The position numbers and the translations under genes were made by a program. This document shows, piece after piece, positions 62,293-64,000 of a stretch of 64,000 nucleotides of DNA; position 1 is the stretch's first letter, and each line of letters starts with the position of its first letter. This DNA comes from Larkinella rosea (GTDB taxonomy: Bacteria; Bacteroidota; Bacteroidia; Cytophagales; Spirosomataceae), in the NCBI RefSeq assembly GCF_003858635.1, contig NZ_RQJO01000015.1:186001-250000 (forward strand), read 5' to 3'. A model generated the notes under the pieces. It ran no database searches, had not been told where the DNA came from, and saw only the letters and a list, made by a program, of their open reading frames with translations.

Positions 62293-62389
62293 TTATTCAC
62301 AAAGATAATTTGGTCATCTTTGCCGAAAAAAATGTGGACAAATGGGATAAAATAAGGACTTATCCACACAGGGATGTGGATAAGTCCTT
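62293..62389. other. Cluster of DnaA-box-like 9-mers with a perfect hairpin
   Basis: Four sites lie in about 90 bases: TTATTCACA (62293-62301, plus strand, fits TTATNCACA), TTGTCCACA (62333-62341, minus strand, one mismatch), TTATCCACA (62360-62368, plus, perfect) and TTATCCACA (62375-62383, minus, perfect). The last two form a hairpin with 15-bp perfect arms (62354-62368 and 62375-62389). AT-rich sequence lies on both sides. It could be a DnaA-binding locus, or simply a transcription hairpin. Confidence 0.6.
62300..62307 (-). promoter_or_regulatory. -7 box of the bioF operon
   Basis: Minus-strand TATCTTTG matches TAnnTTTG, 19 bases before the bioF ATG. It overlaps the first DnaA-box-like site by two bases. 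Confidence 0.5.
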
Positions 62390-62522
62390 TCCGGTTATCT
62401 TTTTCTCAGAAAAATGATCAATTACTGAAACATTATTGCCTGATAAACAGTTGCTTACAATTGAATGTACAACGTATCCGTTTTTCTGCTTTTGCTTCTT
62501 CCTAAACAACTCGCAGCGGCAG

Positions 62523-63278
62523 TTATTCGGCGGTTTGACGGATTTCAGTCGTGAGCAAACTGGCGGCAGCTTCGTCGAGATACAGCTGGCAATTCGGGTG
62601 CGATTGCAAAATACTGGCCGGAAAAAGATTGCTAATGGGTTGTTCCAGCGAGTCTTTAACGGCCTGCGCCTTCCGCTCATCCGGAACGGAACAGATGATG
62701 TGATGCGATTTCATGATCTGCCGCACCGACATACTGATGGCCTGCGTCGGAACGTCCGCCAGCGTCGGAAACCAGCCTTCACCAAACTGTTGTTTTCGAC
62801 AGGCCGTATCCAGCTCAACGATTATGTACGGTTTTTCGGTGTCGAAGTCGGCCGGCGGATCGTTGAACGCCAGATGACCGTTTTCGCCGATCCCAACCAG
62901 TGCCACGTCGATGGGATGCGCTTCAATAAGCGTCCCCAACCGCTCGATTTCTTCCTCAGCATTGCCTTCCCCGCTGATGAGGTAACTGGCTTTCAGCGCC
63001 GGAACCTGGTCCAGAAACCGCTCCTGCAAATACTTCCGGAAACTGGCCGGATGGGTAATCGGCAAACCGATGTATTCATCGAGGTGAAACATAACGACCC
63101 GGCTCCAGTCAATGTCTTCCCGAATCAATTGTTGCAGGGTGGCAAACTGGCTGGTGCCGGTCGCCAGAATGACGTTGGCCTGGCCCCGGTCGGCAATGGC
63201 TTGCCGGATGATGTCTGCGGCCGCTTTACCCGACACTTCGCCGAGTTGCTCACCGGTTTTTAAAATCTGAATAGTCAT
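62523..63278 (-). CDS. nagB: NagB-type amino-sugar phosphate deaminase/isomerase
   Basis: A 251-residue protein of the glucosamine-6-phosphate deaminase/6-phosphogluconolactonase family. The NagB marks VVMFHLDEYIGLP near residue 65 (catalytic Asp) and VALVGIGENGHLAFNDPPAD near residue 130 (catalytic His) are present. It turns glucosamine- or, in view of its neighbour, galactosamine-6-phosphate to a ketose phosphate plus ammonia. It starts 12 bp after the GH109 stop, so the two are co-transcribed. Confidence 0.93.
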   Translation of the reverse strand: MTIQILKTGEQLGEVSGKAAADIIRQAIADRGQANVILATGTSQFATLQQLIREDIDWSRVVMFHLDEYIGLPITHPASFRKYLQERFLDQVPALKASYLISGEGNAEEEIERLGTLIEAHPIDVALVGIGENGHLAFNDPPADFDTEKPYIIVELDTACRKQQFGEGWFPTLADVPTQAISMSVRQIMKSHHIICSVPDERKAQAVKDSLEQPISNLFPASILQSHPNCQLYLDEAAASLLTTEIRQTAE

Positions 63279-63290
63279 GTTTGAGGGTTC

Positions 63291-64000
63291 TTATAAATCT
63301 TTAATGCGCGTGGTTCCGCCGGAAGCCAGACTGATGTCGACCGGTTTATTGGTTTTCCAGGAACCGCCGGTAAAATCCGGCACGTCGATGGAGTTGGAGC
63401 GATGCGCTACCGACCATTCGCTGAGCGGGCCAATGCTGCTCCAGAGCGCGGCATCGTACACATCCTGATCAAGCGGCAACCCGTTGCGCAGGCAGTCGAT
63501 CAGTCGCCAGTCCATCAGAAAATCCATCCCGCCATGTCCGCCGACCTGTTTGGCCAGCTCACCCACGCGTTTGACAATTTCCGGTTGGTATTTTTTCTCC
63601 AGTTCCTGGTACTCCTGTTCCGACAGCCATTCGTGACCTGTCGAAATGCGACCTGGCAGCGGGTATTTCTGGGCGGATGCTTTGGTACCGCTGATGAGGT
63701 GAAGCCGGGAATACGGCCGTGGCGAACTGACGTCGTGCTGGAGCATGATCGTGCGGCCTTTTTTGGTGCGGATGGTGGTCGTATTCATGTTTCCCCGGAA
63801 CGATTTTCCTTTGTATTGTTTGAAATAATCGTCGGTTTTGGCCAGTTCATCCGCTTTTTTGGCCAGCATAAAATCATTGCTGGACATTGAAATCAGGTAA
63901 TCCATCTGATCTCCCCGGTTGATGTCGAGCACCTGGGCGATCGGCCCCAGACCGTGGGTTGGGTACAGATTCCCGTTGCGCTGGTTTTCCTTCAACCGCC
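63291..64000 (-). CDS. GH109-like Gfo/Idh/MocA-type glycosidase (partial, N-terminus off the right edge)
   Basis: The frame is open to the window end; only the last about 235 residues are present. RNGNLYPTHGLGPIAQVLDI is the strongly conserved segment of the GH109 family, alpha-N-acetylgalactosaminidases that use a tightly held NAD+. LASGGTTRIKDL closes the protein. The Rossmann domain and signal peptide, expected upstream, cannot be seen. Substrate could be GalNAc-containing glycans. Coupling with the NagB-type gene suggests release and breakdown of an amino sugar. Confidence 0.85.
   Translation of the reverse strand, partial: RLKENQRNGNLYPTHGLGPIAQVLDINRGDQMDYLISMSSNDFMLAKKADELAKTDDYFKQYKGKSFRGNMNTTTIRTKKGRTIMLQHDVSSPRPYSRLHLISGTKASAQKYPLPGRISTGHEWLSEQEYQELEKKYQPEIVKRVGELAKQVGGHGGMDFLMDWRLIDCLRNGLPLDQDVYDAALWSSIGPLSEWSVAHRSNSIDVPDFTGGSWKTNKPVDISLASGGTTRIKDL

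Noticed and set aside
1-64000. tRNA, rRNA, CRISPR array or insertion sequence
   Set aside because: I looked in the gaps for T-loop-like GGTTCRA patterns, regular repeat-spacer units and transposase motifs and saw none. A covariance search could still find a missed small RNA.

Overview
The window looks like chromosome from a bacterium of the phylum Bacteroidota, most likely order Cytophagales, near Spirosoma, Larkinella or Rudanella. That placement is inferred, not proven. The evidence is a PorU-PorV pair of the type IX secretion system, repeated TAnnTTTG promoter boxes, a TonB receptor with a carboxypeptidase-like N-terminal domain, DUF433/DUF5615 and MNT/HEPN modules, GH109, and a carotenoid locus beside an ECF sigma factor. 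I saw no rRNA, tRNA, CRISPR array or insertion sequence. Nearly all of it is ordinary chromosome, with a few short accessory insertions.

Layout. 1-4.6 kb (minus): a GH3-like enzyme, an MNT/HEPN pair, dxr and rseP (cut by the left edge) form one tight run. 4.8-7.25 kb: mreBCD cell-shape genes. 7.3-7.9 kb: a DUF433/DUF5615 toxin-antitoxin-like pair. 8.1-10.5 kb: glpK and a DnaQ-type exonuclease. 10.6-16.0 kb: nuoKLMN, membrane subunits of complex I, without nuoA-J. 16.1-23.7 kb: a GtrA-like protein, a small lipoprotein, a SprT-like protease overlapping porU, then porV and a zinc-site-less M16 protein. 23.7-33.6 kb: phosphoesterase, PfkB kinase, cysS, a secreted M28/glutaminyl-cyclase-like enzyme, small lipoprotein, ABM monooxygenase, LysR regulator divergent from a carboxylesterase, TfoX-like and Crp-like proteins. 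33.6-43.2 kb: a decayed metallo-beta-lactamase gene, then a surface-glycan region (LPG-synthase-like flippase, two GT-C-like membrane proteins, two GT2 enzymes, DUF2304, a GT9 and a methyltransferase-like protein). 43.4-52.8 kb: gcvP, a TonB receptor with a palindromic operator candidate, an ECF sigma factor and crtI-crtB. 53.2-64 kb: gatB, a TlpA-like redoxin, proC, purB, glpF, the bioF-bioD-bioA operon, nagB and a GH109 glycosidase cut by the right edge.

Gene co-operation. PorU and PorV act together in removing sorting tails and attaching type IX cargo. GlpF and GlpK form a glycerol uptake and phosphorylation route, although 49 kb apart. CrtB makes phytoene and CrtI desaturates it, probably under the adjacent sigma factor. 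BioF, BioD and BioA cover three of the last four biotin steps; bioB is not here. GH109 plus the NagB-type enzyme suggest amino-sugar salvage.

Three signals are not explained by ordinary genes. First, about ten long imperfect palindromes sit between genes; their arms are built of tandem short words, and some overlap stop codons or even encode a lipoprotein signal peptide. Second, the heptamer AAAACCG/CGGTTTT is strikingly over-represented throughout. Third, DnaA-box-like 9-mers cluster between nagB and bioF, two of them forming a perfect hairpin.
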